Shown here: positions 63,600-64,000 of the stretch, piece after piece | Numbering within the stretch: the stretch's first letter is position 1 | Layout: each line of letters opens with the position of its first letter | From: Cynocephalus volans | Taxonomy: Eukaryota; Chordata; Mammalia; Dermoptera; Cynocephalidae | Direction of reading: 5' to 3' | DNA: 64,000 nt | Assembly (NCBI RefSeq): GCF_027409185.1 | Contig: NC_084462.1 | Coordinates: forward strand, 155,979,490 to 156,043,489 | The notes under the pieces: model-generated | Told to the model about the DNA's origin: nothing | Databases searched by the model: none | Seen by the model: only the letters and a program-made list of their open reading frames with translations | Position numbers and translations under genes: made by a program

Positions 63600-64000
63600 C
63601 TGTTACTATCTGCATAGGTAGAATAATGCCCCCCATCCCCAAGATGTCCACATCCTAATCCCCAGACCTGTGAATATGTTATCCTACATGGCAGAAGGGA
63701 TTTTGCAGATGTGATTAAATTAAGGGTCCTGAGATGGGAAGATACTACAAGGGCCCTCATAACAGAAAGAGGGAGGCAGGAGGGTAAGAGAAGGAGATGA
63801 GATGTTGGAATCAGAGAAAGGATGAAGGGAGAGAAAGAAAGAAGGGAAGTGGGGAGAGAGAGAGAAAGATTTGAAGATACAAGGCTACTTACTGGCTTTG
63901 AAGATGGAGGGAGGAGTCATGAGCCAAAGAACACAGGTGGTCTCTACAAACTAGAAAAGGCAAGGAAACTGATTCCCTCCCAGAGCTTCCAGAAGGAACA
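63600..64000 (+). mobile_element. old interspersed repeat, related 5' portion, runs off window
   Basis: CCAAGATGTCCACATCCTAA, GATTTTGCAGATGTGATTAA, GGGAAGATACTACAAGGGCC, CATGAGCCAAAGAACACAGG and CAGAGCTTCCAGAAGGAAC follow a known mammalian repeat I could not name. It contains a purine-rich insertion at 63765-63870. Confidence 0.5.

Noticed and set aside
49852..64000. TMED10 exon 1
   Set aside because: No GC-rich segment, signal peptide frame or CpG island up to the window end; it must lie beyond 64000.

Overview
This is a mammalian nuclear genomic window: interrupted genes with GT-AG introns, a CpG-island promoter, and L2, MIR, L1 and DNA-transposon fossils. The youngest repeats are tRNA-Ile-derived SINEs, as monomers and head-to-tail dimers, several with intact target-site duplications. 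Together with the absence of Alu, B1 and carnivore or ungulate SINEs, these point to a colugo (Dermoptera), whose tRNA-Ile-derived CYN SINEs look like this. The species assignment is inference from repeats. The two genes are recognised directly from their translated exons.

Layout. Both genes are on the minus strand. Positions 678-29534 carry NEK9 exons 19 to 1 (814 codons, all splice phases consistent): the whole kinase domain, the RCC1-like domain and the poly-Gly linker. The last exons (C-terminal coiled coil and tail) lie left of position 1. A CpG island at about 29200-29960 holds the NEK9 start, and a short upstream ORF with a strong start context lies just outside it. Positions about 29960-33960 are intergenic and filled with L2 and MIR. 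Positions about 33955-51000 carry the TMED10 3' UTR and exons 5 to 2. Exon 1 (signal peptide and first half of the GOLD domain) lies beyond 64000, so 49852-64000 is intron 1. The order NEK9-TMED10 on one strand is the same as on human 14q24.3.

The genes are neighbours, not a functional unit. NEK9 is a mitotic kinase that activates NEK6/NEK7. TMED10 (p24-delta-1) is a cargo receptor of the ER-Golgi cycle. Nothing here suggests a shared pathway.

The most unusual object is a 1.58-kb retroposed element at 16246-17821 in NEK9 intron 8. It has a near-perfect 15-bp target-site duplication, an L1-5'UTR-like start, a GC-rich array of about four and a half 100-125 bp units, a pyrimidine-rich tract and an A/T-rich tail, but no convincing ORF. 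It resembles in architecture, not in sequence, the composite VNTR retrotransposons of hominoids (SVA, LAVA). Other notable items are a 71-bp templated insertion splitting a MER5-like element, SINE monomers that look like dimer recombinants, and a 5'-truncated SINE with exact duplications. Repeat family names were assigned by eye and subfamilies are approximate.
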